Below are positions 50,532 through 58,264 of a stretch of 64,000 nucleotides of DNA, in pieces. Location: assembly GCA_920105625.2 (NCBI GenBank), contig OV050030.1:172295315-172359314 (forward strand), given 5' to 3'. Numbering within the stretch: the first letter of the stretch is position 1; each line of letters begins with the position of its first letter. Source of the stretch: Clusia tigrina (Eukaryota; Arthropoda; Insecta; Diptera; Clusiidae). The translations under genes and the position numbers were made by a program. The notes under the pieces were generated by a model, which was given only the letters and a program-made list of their open reading frames with translations, did no database searches and was not told the DNA's origin.

Positions 50532-52770
50532 CTTTTAAAGGTACAGTACGCGCAGCAGAGAAGTTAGGACACTTTGTAGTTTTATAAGTGTTTAATTTGG
50601 AAGTCAAGGGTAGCATAGCTATGAGCGATAACTTTAATTGACAAGAGGCACGAGTACTTTATTGTCACAAAATTTCAAGGGTTTATGACGCACCAGTAAA
50701 AAGTTACAAGCATTTGAATGTTGCAAACGTTGGTAGGTATAGGCCGCACCGTATAGAAGTTAGGGCCGTTTGAAGTTTTATCAGTGTTTCATTTTGGAGT
50801 CAAGGTTAGCATAGCTATGAGCAATAACTTTAATTGACAAAAGGCACGAGTAATCTATTGTCACAAAGTTTCAAGATTTTATTACGCTCCAGGAAAAAAT
50901 TACAAGCATTTGATTGTTGCAAACTTTGATAAGTATTGGACGGAGAGTATAGAAGTTAGGCCCATTTAAATTTTTATCAGTGCTTAATCTTGGAGTCAAG
51001 GGTAGCATAGCTATTAGCGATAACTTTAATTGACAAGAGGCACGAGTACTTTATTGTCACAAAATTTCAAGGGTTTATGACGCTCCAGTAAAAAGTTACA
51101 AGCATTTGAATGTTGCAAACTTTGCTAGGTATAGGACGCACCGTATAGAAGTTAGGACCATTTGAAGTTTCAACAGTGTTTTATTTTGGACTCAAGGGTA
51201 GCATAGCTATTAGCGATAGCTTAAATTGACAAGAGGCACGAGTACTTTATTGTCACAAATTTTCAAGGTTTTATGACGCTCCAGTAAAAAGTTACAAGCA
51301 TTTGAATGTTGCAAACTTTAAAAGGTACAGTACGCGCAGCAGAGAAGTTAGGACACTTTGTAGTTTTATCAGTGTTTAATTTGGGAGTCAAGGGTAGCAT
51401 AGCTATGAGCGATAACTTTAATTGACAAGAGGCACGAGTACTTTACTGTCACAAAATTTCAAGATTTTCTTACGCTCCAGTAAAAAATTACATGCATTTG
51501 ATTGTTGCAATCTTTGATAAGTATAGGACACACAGTATAGAAGTTAGAGCCATTTGAATTTTTAACAGTGTTTTATTTAGGAGTCAAAGGGGAGCATAGC
51601 TATGAGCGATAAATTTAATTGACAAGAGGCACGACTACTTGATTGCCCCAAAATTTCAAGATTTTATTACGCTCCAGTAAACAGTTACAAGCATGTGATT
51701 GTTGCAAACTTTGATAGGTATAGGACGCACAGTATAGAAGTTAGGACCATTTGAAGTTTTACCAGTGTTTGATTTGGGACTCAAGGGTAGCATAGCTATT
51801 AGCGATAGCTTAAATTGACAAGAGGCACGAGTACTTTATTGTCACAAATTTTCAAGGTTTTATGACGCTGCAGTAAAAAGTTACAAGCATTTGAATGTTG
51901 AAAACTGTTAAAGGTACAGTACGCGCAGCAGAGAAGTTAGGACACTTTGTACTTTTATCAGTGTTTAATTTGGGAGTCAAGGTTAGCATAGCTATGAGCG
52001 ATAACTTTAATTGACAAGAGGCACGAGTACTTTATTGTCACAAAATTTCAAGGGTTTATGACGCTCCAGTAAAAAGCTACAAGCATTTGAATGTTGCAAA
52101 CGTTGGTAGGTATAGGCCGCACCGTATAGAAGTTAGGGCCGTTTGAAGTTTTATCAGTGTTTCATTTTGGAGTCAAGGTTAGCATAGCTATGAGCAATAA
52201 CTTTAATTGACAAAAGGCACGAGTTATCTATTGTCACAAAGTTTCAAGATTTTATTACGCTCCAGGAAAAAATTACAAGCATTTGATTGTTCCAAACTTT
52301 GATAAGTATAGGACGGACAGTATAGAAGTTAGGCCCATTTAAATTTTTATCAGTGCTTTATCTTGGAGTCAAGGGTAGCATAGCTATTAGCGATAACTTT
52401 AATTGACAAGAGGCACGAGTACTTTATTGTCACAAAATTTCAAGGGTTTATGACGCTCCAGTAAAAAGTTACAAGCATTTGAATGTTGCAAACTTTGCTA
52501 GGTATAGGACGCACCGTATAGAAGTTAGGACCATTTGAAGTTTTACCAATGTTTGATTTGGGACTCAAGGGTAGCATAGCTATTAGCGATAGCTTAAATT
52601 GACAAGAGGCACGAGTACTTTATTGTCACAAATTTTCAAGGTTTTATGACGCTCCAGTAAAAAGTTACAAGCATTTGAATGTTGCAAACTTTTAAAGGTA
52701 CAGTACGCGCAGCAGAGAAGTTAGGACACTTTGTAGTTTTATCAGTGTTTAATTTGGGAGTCAAGGGTAG
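50532..52770 (+). repeat. Right-edge 7-mer HOR, one full and one interrupted copy
   Basis: Type D monomers at 50532, 51316, 51905 and 52689 alternate at 784 and about 588 bp (four and three monomers), giving a repeat of about 1372 bp. Shared markers include GTAATCTATTG-type and GAGCAATAAC monomers and TTTCATTTTGGAGTC. The last type D monomer is cut at 52770 by the BEL/Pao LTR. Confidence 0.78.
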
Positions 52771-53086
52771 TGTAGCCGCCACTGTTAAATTAAGAAAAAT
52801 GCAGCTCTGGTATCTTTATTACCTTTTATACTATAATTATTATACTTACGTCAATCATACATTATGCATTTATATGTCAATTCTGCTTTACATCCGGAAA
52901 TTCTTTTTCTTTTAAACATATCTTTCGTAAAAAGCAGAAGTAGTTGCGCATAACTTGCGTCATATTTTCATAAATGAAAAGCTGATGGTTTGAAACCAAA
53001 AAGTAAGAGTTAATATACTTTACTTATATACAATTTCTTTAATCAATTAACTATGTATTATTTTAAGGAATTAAAACATAAGGTTG
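52771..53086 (+). repeat. BEL/Pao 5' LTR, first part (interrupted by gypsy element)
   Basis: Starts TGTAGCC at the junction with satellite. The first ~115 bp match the visible 3' LTR, except that the 3' LTR has an extra 16 bp forming a second copy of the ATGCAGCTCTG segment. AT-rich TATACTATAATTATTATACT at about 52830 could hold promoter elements. The LTR is cut at 53086 by the gypsy insertion and resumes at 58036. Confidence 0.93.
53082..53086. repeat. Target site duplication, left copy (GGTTG)
   Basis: GGTTG directly precedes the gypsy-type LTR at 53087. The same five bases directly follow the other LTR at 58031-58035. Confidence 0.93.
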
Positions 53087-53294
53087 TGTAATAGCCTCTA
53101 AATATTACCAATTAAACACAACTAACTTTTGATGATTATAAACTTAACCAACTGTAATTGCTTTTATTGTTTAACGCTTGAAACATTTATAAAGACAATC
53201 GAAAGTATATCAGCACAGCGTCAAGTCTCTTGTACGAACTATCACCTCCCCTTTTTGTCCACTTCCTATTCGCTAGGGTTGCCAGATCTCCACA
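53087..53294 (-). repeat. Gypsy element 3' LTR (208 bp)
   Basis: Matches 57823-58030 over all 208 bp with two substitutions, at 53145 (T; G at 57881) and 53176 (G; A at 57912). Ends are TGT...ACA. On the minus strand it carries TATAAAT and, close by, AATAAA (53163-53168). The element's last coding frame runs 29 nt into this LTR. Confidence 0.96.
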
Positions 53295-54031
53295 TCCCTC
53301 CGATGTTTTTTAGTTTCAGCGTCAATCTTGGATTAGTCGCCTCCGGATCCTTAGGCAGCTCTCGCAACTCTGTAAAATGATTATGTTGTTCGGTGTCATC
53401 AAGAGACAGTCCGGTATGACTTGGCGTAGACTCGGTAGTGTTCGGTTCGGGCATAGCTGGCAACTTTTTCAAGTGATTAATATTGCGTCTGTAAACCTTT
53501 CCATTTCCTCGTACAGTGACATCATTCCCTTTTAGCTCCATAACTTCAAACTCCTCTGTCCCAAAAGTTGATGTTAATTTATTCGGAAAAATAACATTTT
53601 GAAGAAGGACCTTGTCTCCAACTTGAATGTCGCAACTTTTTGCCCTTCTATCCTTGTCTGCCCTTTGTTTTCCCTTTTCCTTGTTTGCGATATCCATATC
53701 TCTCGCCTCCGAATCTAAAATATCTTCTTTGACATCATGGACAGATGGAATTTTGTCGCGAATGCAGCGATTGAACAGCAGCTCTGACGGGGCTTTCCCT
53801 GTTGTACCATGAGGAGTAACATTGTACATCAATAAAAACTTTTGAATTTCCTTCTTGTAGTCTGTTGCATTGGCGTGGGCTATTCGAAGGCGCTTGACAA
53901 GCGATCGATTCATATTTTCTACTTCGCCATTCGCTTGTGGCCAATAGGGCGGGGACGTCAAAATTTCAATATTGTTTATTTCACAAAAGTTCCGAAATTC
54001 ATTACTAACAAACTGACGTCCATTATCCGGA
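53266..54031 (-). pseudogene. Gypsy pol fragment: integrase core (second half) and C-terminal domain
   Basis: The frame reads DNGRQFVS, with the second catalytic Asp, then PQANGEVENMNR, with the catalytic Glu, a continuation typical of gypsy integrases (TGKAPSELLFNR), and a basic C-terminal region with GDKVLLQN and FEVMELKGNDVTVRGNGKVY, resembling the integrase C-terminal SH3-like domain. The frame stays open upstream to about 54075, but those residues are out of register with the family, so the meaningful part starts at about 54031. Just upstream the sequence lacks the few residues expected before DNG, so a small frame-changing deletion is inferred near 54029. The frame ends in TAG at 53266-53268, inside the 3' LTR. 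Confidence 0.85.
53295..53301 (-). other. Gypsy polypurine tract
   Basis: Minus-strand GGAGGGA immediately precedes the TGTGGAG start of the 3' LTR, the expected position for plus-strand DNA priming. It lies inside the coding frame of the integrase C-terminus. Confidence 0.8.
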
Positions 54032-54049
54032 TTTCGGATAGCCCAACCT

Positions 54050-55812
54050 TCAAAATATTTCTTCCAGGAAGTCAATTATTGCACTGGACGTAATTTTCTT
54101 CAAGAACTTGACTTCTTGATATCTCGAGTAATAGTCTATCACAACAAATACAAAATCATGATTGGGTAAAGGTCCCAACAAATCCATCGCCAGACAAAGC
54201 CAAGGACCATTTGGTAGCGCTCTCCGGTTCATTGGTACTGGTTGCATTGGCCTTGAAACTAGTAAGCAGTCACGGCAGCTCTTAACGAATTTTTCGACAT
54301 CTCTGTCAATTAAAGGCCACCATACTTTTGAACGTACTCGGCGCTTCATCACTGTCTCACCTGGATGGCCTTCGTGTGCTAGTGCTAGCACCCTTGATCT
54401 TAACAACAATGGTATAACGATTTTAGTACCTCGTAGCAAAATATTGCCCAACGTGCATAGTTCAAAACGAAATGGAAAAAATCTATTGGACGTATCCAGC
54501 TTCCATGTGTCTTTTTTCACGCTGTTAACTGCGTCCATTAGTTCGGAATCCAAATTATTCTTTTCAACGATTTCCAATATAGTAAGCGCACGCGGGACAG
54601 TCTCTCCAATAATCGAACAAATGTTAAACTCACTCTGTTTATCAAAAGAGGCACAATTTTCAATTTTGCATAATCTTGACAAAGAATCGGCGATGTTAAA
54701 CTTCCCAGCTTGATATATTATTTTAAATTTGAATGATTGAAGGCGTAATACCCATCGCTCAATACGAGCCGGCGGTTTTGACGTGGGTTTAAAAATTGAC
54801 TCTAAAGGCTTGTGGTCCGTGACCAGTTCAAATTCAATGCCAGCCAAATAATAGTAAAACCGTTCGACACCCCACACCAAAGCGAGGCTTTCTTTCTCTG
54901 TCTGCGAGTATCTTCGCTCGACATCAGACAAACTTTTGCTGGCGAACGATATAACCTGCGGAACGTCTCTGTCAAACTGAAGTAAAACAGCTCCCAAGGC
55001 TACCGGACTAGCGTCAGCTATCAACCGAGTGCGATTTTTGAGATTAAAATATGATAAAGTTGGCATCTTCGCTAATTGTTCTTTTAACTTTTGAAACGCG
55101 TCGCTGTGACCTTTACCCCAAATAAACTTTTCATCCTTTTTAGTCAAACATCTAAGGGGATCTGTTAAATCAGCAAGATCGGGTATAAATTTTCCAAGGT
55201 ATGTCACCAGACCTAAAAAACTTCTCATTTCTTCTTTGTTGGTTGGAGGCCGAAATTGTAAAATGGTTTCAACTTTACTTGGGTCTGGACTAATCCCCTC
55301 AGTGGACAAGATATGACCCAAAAATTTTAGCTTGTCTGCTTTCCAAAAGCATTTATCGTCGTTCAGCACAACATTCAATTTTTTAAAAATTTCCAGTACA
55401 CTTTTTAAGTTATTGTCGTGTTCCTCCTCCGTGCTTCCAAACACAATAACATCGTCTAAGTAGTTCAAAACGCATTTACATGGGGCTAAAATACTCTCCA
55501 TAGACTTTTGGAAAATTTCAGTGGCTGAATTAACTCCAAATAATAATCTTTTATACCTGTATAACCCTTTTGACGTAATAAAAGTAGTTATTTCGCGGCT
55601 GCTGTCATCCAGCTCCAGCTGATGGTAGGCATTTTTAAGATCCAGCCTAGAGAAGCATTTGGCTCCTTTCAACTTAGCCATAAAAGATTCGAATGTTGGC
55701 AGTGGGTAATTTTCTCTTAATATGGCAGCATTCGCACGTCGCATGTCTATGCACAAGCGGATATCACCGTCTCCTTTAAATACTACAACAATAGGAGATA
55801 TCCAAGCGCTAG
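54050..55812 (-). pseudogene. Gypsy pol fragment: reverse transcriptase, RNase H, integrase N-terminus
   Basis: Carries RT motifs CIDMRRAN, FSRLDLKNAYHQLELDD and the catalytic YLDD (55451-55462), then the FLGLVTYLGKFIPD thumb/connection region. RNase H follows, with IADASPVALGAVL and TEKESLALVWGVERFYYYLAG, then TDHKPLE. Next is the integrase HHCC zinc domain (HEGHPGETVMKRR...CRDC) and the first catalytic Asp in AMDLLGPLPNHDF. It ends at TGA (54050-54052) within integrase, where the family reads on, so this is a nonsense change. The upstream limit is a one-base frameshift near 55812 that separates it from the gag-protease frame. RT fingers are therefore split between two frames. No in-frame ATG marks an independent start. 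Confidence 0.9.
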
Positions 55813-57249
55813 GCCCCCTACCGGTTCAATAATATCTCGAGCTAATGGTTCACTCAACTTGTTTTCGACTTTTTCCTCCAAAGCTGATGGTACCCTACGC
55901 AATGGCTGCTGAACGGGTTTCACTGATTTGTCAATTGAAAGCGTGATTTTAAAGCCCTTAATTTTCGGGAACGGCTGCAAATTTTGAATGCGGTTAATCT
56001 CACGGCCTAATCTTAAAACATTTAATTTTATGGCAGTATCTCTCCCCAATAAGGATTGTCCTCCATTCTTAATGACATAGAATGAGGAAATCAAGTTGGA
56101 TTTTACATCCAAGCCTATTACAGCTTCGAAAACAGCTTTAATATTGAGTAAAGCGTTTCCAGCATAAGCGCGGAACTGATTCTCAGATCTAGTTCGGATG
56201 TTCCATAAAGTGGCGTTTTCCCTACGGAGATATTCCCAATCTTCTTCGCCCACGAGGTTATACTGCGAGCCCGAGTCAATTAACATCAAAATTTCACGTC
56301 CTCCTACGTAACATTTTATAAGCTCATTCATATGCTCTTTTGAACCGTCCGTAATTTGGAAACAATTCTGCTCCTGCCACTTGTTTTGCATGCCAACATC
56401 CTCAGACTTAACTGCATCTGAAACAAATTGTATATTCGAATGAAAAGTTTTACGCTTTTTCATGCCTTTACCGTCGAAGTCAATCTGTTTGCGTTTAATG
56501 CTTTTTGTTTTGCATTTGCGTGCAAAGTGGCCAACAAAACCGCATTTATTACACGATACTCTTCTAGCTGGACAGTCTATACTATCCGTATGATGCCCAC
56601 GTCGTCCACATCTTCCACAATCTGTGTCTGGGTTCTTACTTTCAACTCTATTAACATCTAAGGATACTTGAGGCAGCTTCATTGTTTCCGACTGGTTGTT
56701 TATTTGTTCATGAACGTGGCATATTTCAATAGCTTCCGTGAGCGTGTGTTCTCTTTCCAACAGTCGTTTCTTAAGGTCGTCTGGTGCCCATACATCTATA
56801 AGTTTATCCTTTAAATTAATGCTCAATATCTCATCTTTTGTTTCCCCAAATTGACATTTCGCAGCTTGGTTCCGCAATCTTAATAAGAATTTGTTAAAAC
56901 ACTCTCCTTCCTCAGGCTTCAGTGATCGAAATAAATGCCTTTCAAATGTAGAATTTCTTTCTGGCGAAAAATATTCGTTCAGTTTTGCTACAAGAACCTG
57001 AAAGACATCTATTTCATCGTGTTGCTCTTTATTCGGGGAATCTACAAGAGCTCCAGGGATATTGTATACTACTCCCTGCAGTTGCGTACCGCCTAAGTAC
57101 AACAGTTTGTTTTTCTTTTTCACCGAATCATTGATTTCTTCTGCCTCCAGATATATTGAAAATGCACGGAACCATTTTTCCCATTCTGAGCGAATAAGCG
57201 CCTTATCGATGATATCGCATAAGAACGGTGTAATGCCTGGTGCACTCAT
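55783..57249 (-). CDS. Gypsy gag and aspartic protease frame (with start of RT)
   Basis: The first ATG of the frame is at 57249; upstream codons back to about 57306 have no ATG. From the N-terminus: a capsid-like region (EWEKWFRAFSIYLEAE, then FQVLVAKLNEYFSP and FNKFLLRLRNQAAKCQFG) typical of retrotransposon gag. Two zinc knuckles follow at about residues 211-250, CGRCGRRGHHTDSIDC and CNKCGFVGHFARKC, for RNA packaging. Then comes a Lys/Arg-rich stretch and the protease with active-site DSGS at 56266-56277 (about residue 325) and a LLGRDTA flap-side motif. The RT N-terminus (about VENKLSEPLARDIIEPVGG) follows and is cut by a frameshift near 55812 in a G5C2 run, where one base appears to be missing. 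The out-of-frame tail ends at 55783. The protease-RT break is inside a domain, so it is damage and not programmed frameshifting. Confidence 0.88.
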   Translation of the reverse strand: MSAPGITPFLCDIIDKALIRSEWEKWFRAFSIYLEAEEINDSVKKKNKLLYLGGTQLQGVVYNIPGALVDSPNKEQHDEIDVFQVLVAKLNEYFSPERNSTFERHLFRSLKPEEGECFNKFLLRLRNQAAKCQFGETKDEILSINLKDKLIDVWAPDDLKKRLLEREHTLTEAIEICHVHEQINNQSETMKLPQVSLDVNRVESKNPDTDCGRCGRRGHHTDSIDCPARRVSCNKCGFVGHFARKCKTKSIKRKQIDFDGKGMKKRKTFHSNIQFVSDAVKSEDVGMQNKWQEQNCFQITDGSKEHMNELIKCYVGGREILMLIDSGSQYNLVGEEDWEYLRRENATLWNIRTRSENQFRAYAGNALLNIKAVFEAVIGLDVKSNLISSFYVIKNGGQSLLGRDTAIKLNVLRLGREINRIQNLQPFPKIKGFKITLSIDKSVKPVQQPLRRVPSALEEKVENKLSEPLARDIIEPVGGLALGYLLLL

Positions 57250-57810
57250 TTCAGACTTTGTTTGCTCCGATGACAAGTCTTCGTCGCGAAATTTATTTTG
57301 CAACAATTTAATGTCGTCCTTCTGTGAAGCAATTTAATGCCATTCAGAACATATAAAATACTAATAAATACAATTATCTCACCAATTACAATTCAATGTA
57401 ATTCCAAGTGTTGTTTTTTTCTAGTTTCTGTTGAACAATTTAATGTACACCGATCCTGTCACGTTATTCAGAAACAATTCAATGTCTTCTTCCTATTAAG
57501 CAATTTAATGCCATTACAAAATAATTTTTTTTTTAATACCACAGAATCCAACTTTCTTACCAATTACAATTCAATGTAATTCCAAATATTGCTTTTTAGC
57601 TTTTCGTACAATTGAATGTATGTTCAGTTACTGGCTTTGCAGCCTTTCGTACAATTAAATGTACACCGTCTCGCTCACGTCAATTTTCCCGTACGTCAAC
57701 ATCCACTAAGTACCGGTTACCCAGTTACTTTAGACATCCACGTCACTGAAAAGCAGAATGTATACACATTCTTTCCATATATTCTTCTTTCTTTTTTTTC
57801 AATAATTTTA
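57250..57810 (-). other. Gypsy 5' leader (untranslated)
   Basis: About 560 bp between the primer binding site and the gag ATG, with no coding potential. It contains nine copies of a ten-base motif (next entry) and a degenerate internal tandem repeat of about 170 bp: GCAATTTAATGCCATT at 57329 and 57500, and ACCAATTACAATTCAATGTA at 57381 and 57559. Confidence 0.85.
57304..57661 (-). promoter_or_regulatory. Array of nine CATTNAATTG motifs in the gypsy leader
   Basis: Plus-strand CAATTNAATG occurs at 57304, 57330, 57389, 57436, 57475, 57501, 57567, 57609 and 57652, all in the same orientation, with spacings of 26, 59, 47, 39, 26, 66, 42 and 43 bp. The N position is T, T, C, T, C, T, C, G, A. Several have extended matches, with ACA before and TA(C) after. 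The sequences between are much less alike. Function is unknown. The placement, between primer site and gag, is that of the Su(Hw) insulator in Drosophila gypsy, but the motif differs from the Su(Hw) site (which has a TGCATA core). Confidence 0.7.
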
Positions 57811-57821
57811 CCTCGTCGCCA
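57811..57821 (-). other. Gypsy primer binding site (tRNA-Ser)
   Basis: Minus-strand TGGCGACGAGG lies one base inside the 5' LTR. It is complementary to CCTCGTCGCCA, the 3' end of a tRNA-Ser (recalled for animal tRNA-Ser(GCU)). The match is 11 nt including CCA. mag-lineage elements are known to use tRNA-Ser. Confidence 0.85.
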
Positions 57822-57822
57822 A

Positions 57823-58030
57823 TGTAATAGCCTCTAAATATTACCAATTAAACACAACTAACTTTTGATGATTATAAACTGAACCAACTGTAATTGCTTT
57901 TATTGTTTAACACTTGAAACATTTATAAAGACAATCGAAAGTATATCAGCACAGCGTCAAGTCTCTTGTACGAACTATCACCTCCCCTTTTTGTCCACTT
58001 CCTATTCGCTAGGGTTGCCAGATCTCCACA
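57823..58030 (-). repeat. Gypsy element 5' LTR (208 bp)
   Basis: Partner of 53087-53294 with two differences (57881 and 57912). On the minus strand TATAAAT (57921-57927) is followed closely by AATAAA (57899-57904). If the TATA box is real, the polyadenylation signal lies at or just before the transcription start and R is short. Confidence 0.96.
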
Positions 58031-58035
58031 GGTTG
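58031..58035. repeat. Target site duplication, right copy (GGTTG)
   Basis: Directly follows the ...CTCCACA end of the gypsy LTR and matches 53082-53086. The host BEL/Pao LTR sequence resumes here. Confidence 0.93.
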
Positions 58036-58264
58036 CGTCACAAGTTGACAATAAAGAAATAATTGCATTTCACTGAAATTAACCTGTGTTGAAAATCAAT
58101 TCAAGCCATCACGAGCTACTGTTGCGGACAAATTTTTAATTCTTTTTGTGATCTATTCTCTATCTTGCCTGGTGGATTTACTGACGCTGGAGTTTGTAGT
58201 CCCTAACTGAAAGTTTATACAGCTGCCAATACCAACATAACCTCAGCCACACGTAAGTACCCAT
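58036..58264 (+). other. BEL/Pao 5' LTR remainder and gag leader
   Basis: Continues the interrupted 5' LTR. AATAAA at 58050-58055 is a probable polyadenylation signal of the LTR. The LTR end cannot be fixed, because the matching part of the 3' LTR lies beyond the window. A CA-ending candidate is GCGGACA at about 58130, but no convincing tRNA-complementary primer site follows it, and I could not identify one elsewhere in the leader. The leader ends at the gag ATG. Confidence 0.7.

Larger units (their letters stand above)
1..52770 (+). repeat. Satellite DNA array, ~196-bp monomer, ~270 head-to-tail copies
   Basis: Successive copies of the landmark CGCTCCAG(T/G)AAAAA fall at about 44, 240, 436, 633, 829, 1025, 1221 and 1416, giving a 195-197 bp period that continues to 52770. 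All copies lie in the same orientation, with no inversion and no foreign insert before 52771. Each monomer contains, in order, the CTCCAG landmark, CAAGCATTTGA, a TTTGATA(A/G)GTATAGGA segment, TATAGAAGTTAGG, a T-rich stretch, GTCAAGGGTAGCATAGCTAT, GAGCGATA, GACAAGAGGCACGAGTACTT and ATTTCAAG. Monomers fall into recurrent subtypes arranged in higher-order repeats. The window starts inside a monomer, so the array extends to the left. I do not recognise the family and see no CENP-B-box-like motif. It is presumably heterochromatic or pericentromeric, which is an inference from type and length. Confidence 0.97.
38042..52770 (+). repeat. Satellite right arm with different HORs and frequent type D monomers
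   Basis: The nine-monomer HOR is absent. Type D monomers become frequent, at 38042, 39217, 41368, 44107, 48572, 50532, 51316, 51905 and 52689. Two HOR systems are visible: an 11-mer of 2151 bp between 39217 and 44106, and a 7-mer of about 1372 bp from 50532 to the end. The stretch 44107-48571 is mixed monomers with a local complex deletion at about 44843, where AAGATTTTG runs straight into AAAAAGTTTGAAAGG. The arm ends where the BEL/Pao LTR interrupts a type D monomer. Confidence 0.82.
53087..58030 (-). mobile_element. Nested Ty3/gypsy element, mag-like lineage, degenerate
   Basis: A complete insertion of 4944 bp on the minus strand with 208-bp LTRs (TGTGGAG...ATTACA in its own orientation), flanked by GGTTG duplications. 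In its own direction: 5' LTR, 11-nt primer binding site for tRNA-Ser, a leader with a repeated ten-base motif, gag with two zinc knuckles, aspartic protease, RT (YLDD), RNase H, integrase, polypurine tract, 3' LTR. There is no env-like third frame. tRNA-Ser priming and the CX2CX4HX6C plus CX2CX4HX4C knuckle pair fit the mag lineage. The coding region has at least three lesions, so this copy is not autonomous. Confidence 0.95.

Noticed and set aside
1..52770. CRISPR-like or VNTR-type interpretation of the regular repeat
   Set aside because: The whole 196-bp unit repeats with no unique spacers, no short palindromic repeat and no cas genes, and the neighbours are animal retrotransposons. This is satellite DNA.
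52679..52915. 78-codon frame crossing the satellite/LTR junction
   Set aside because: A chance fusion of satellite and LTR sequence with no recognisable domain.
53129..54093. Several plus-strand frames over the gypsy LTR and integrase
   Set aside because: Antisense shadows of a clear minus-strand pol. One begins inside the LTR.
54162..54713. 183-codon plus-strand frame inside the gypsy element
   Set aside because: Antisense shadow of the integrase/RNase H coding strand, with no domain of its own.
55783..55830. Programmed frameshift between the two gypsy frames
   Set aside because: The break falls inside the RT N-terminal region and not at a domain boundary, in a G5C2 run. A one-base deletion or sequence error is simpler.
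57304..57661. Su(Hw) binding sites, by analogy with the Drosophila gypsy insulator
   Set aside because: The repeated motif is CATTNAATTG and lacks the TGCATA core of Su(Hw) sites. Only the position is analogous.
57337..57837. Plus-strand frames of 73-80 codons in the gypsy leader and 5' LTR
   Set aside because: Low-complexity, without domains, and explained by the noncoding leader with its repeated motif.
58036..58264. Primer binding site for the BEL/Pao element
   Set aside because: TGG-containing stretches (such as TGGTGGATTTA at about 58170) do not follow a TG...CA LTR end and match no tRNA 3' end I can name, so no call is made.
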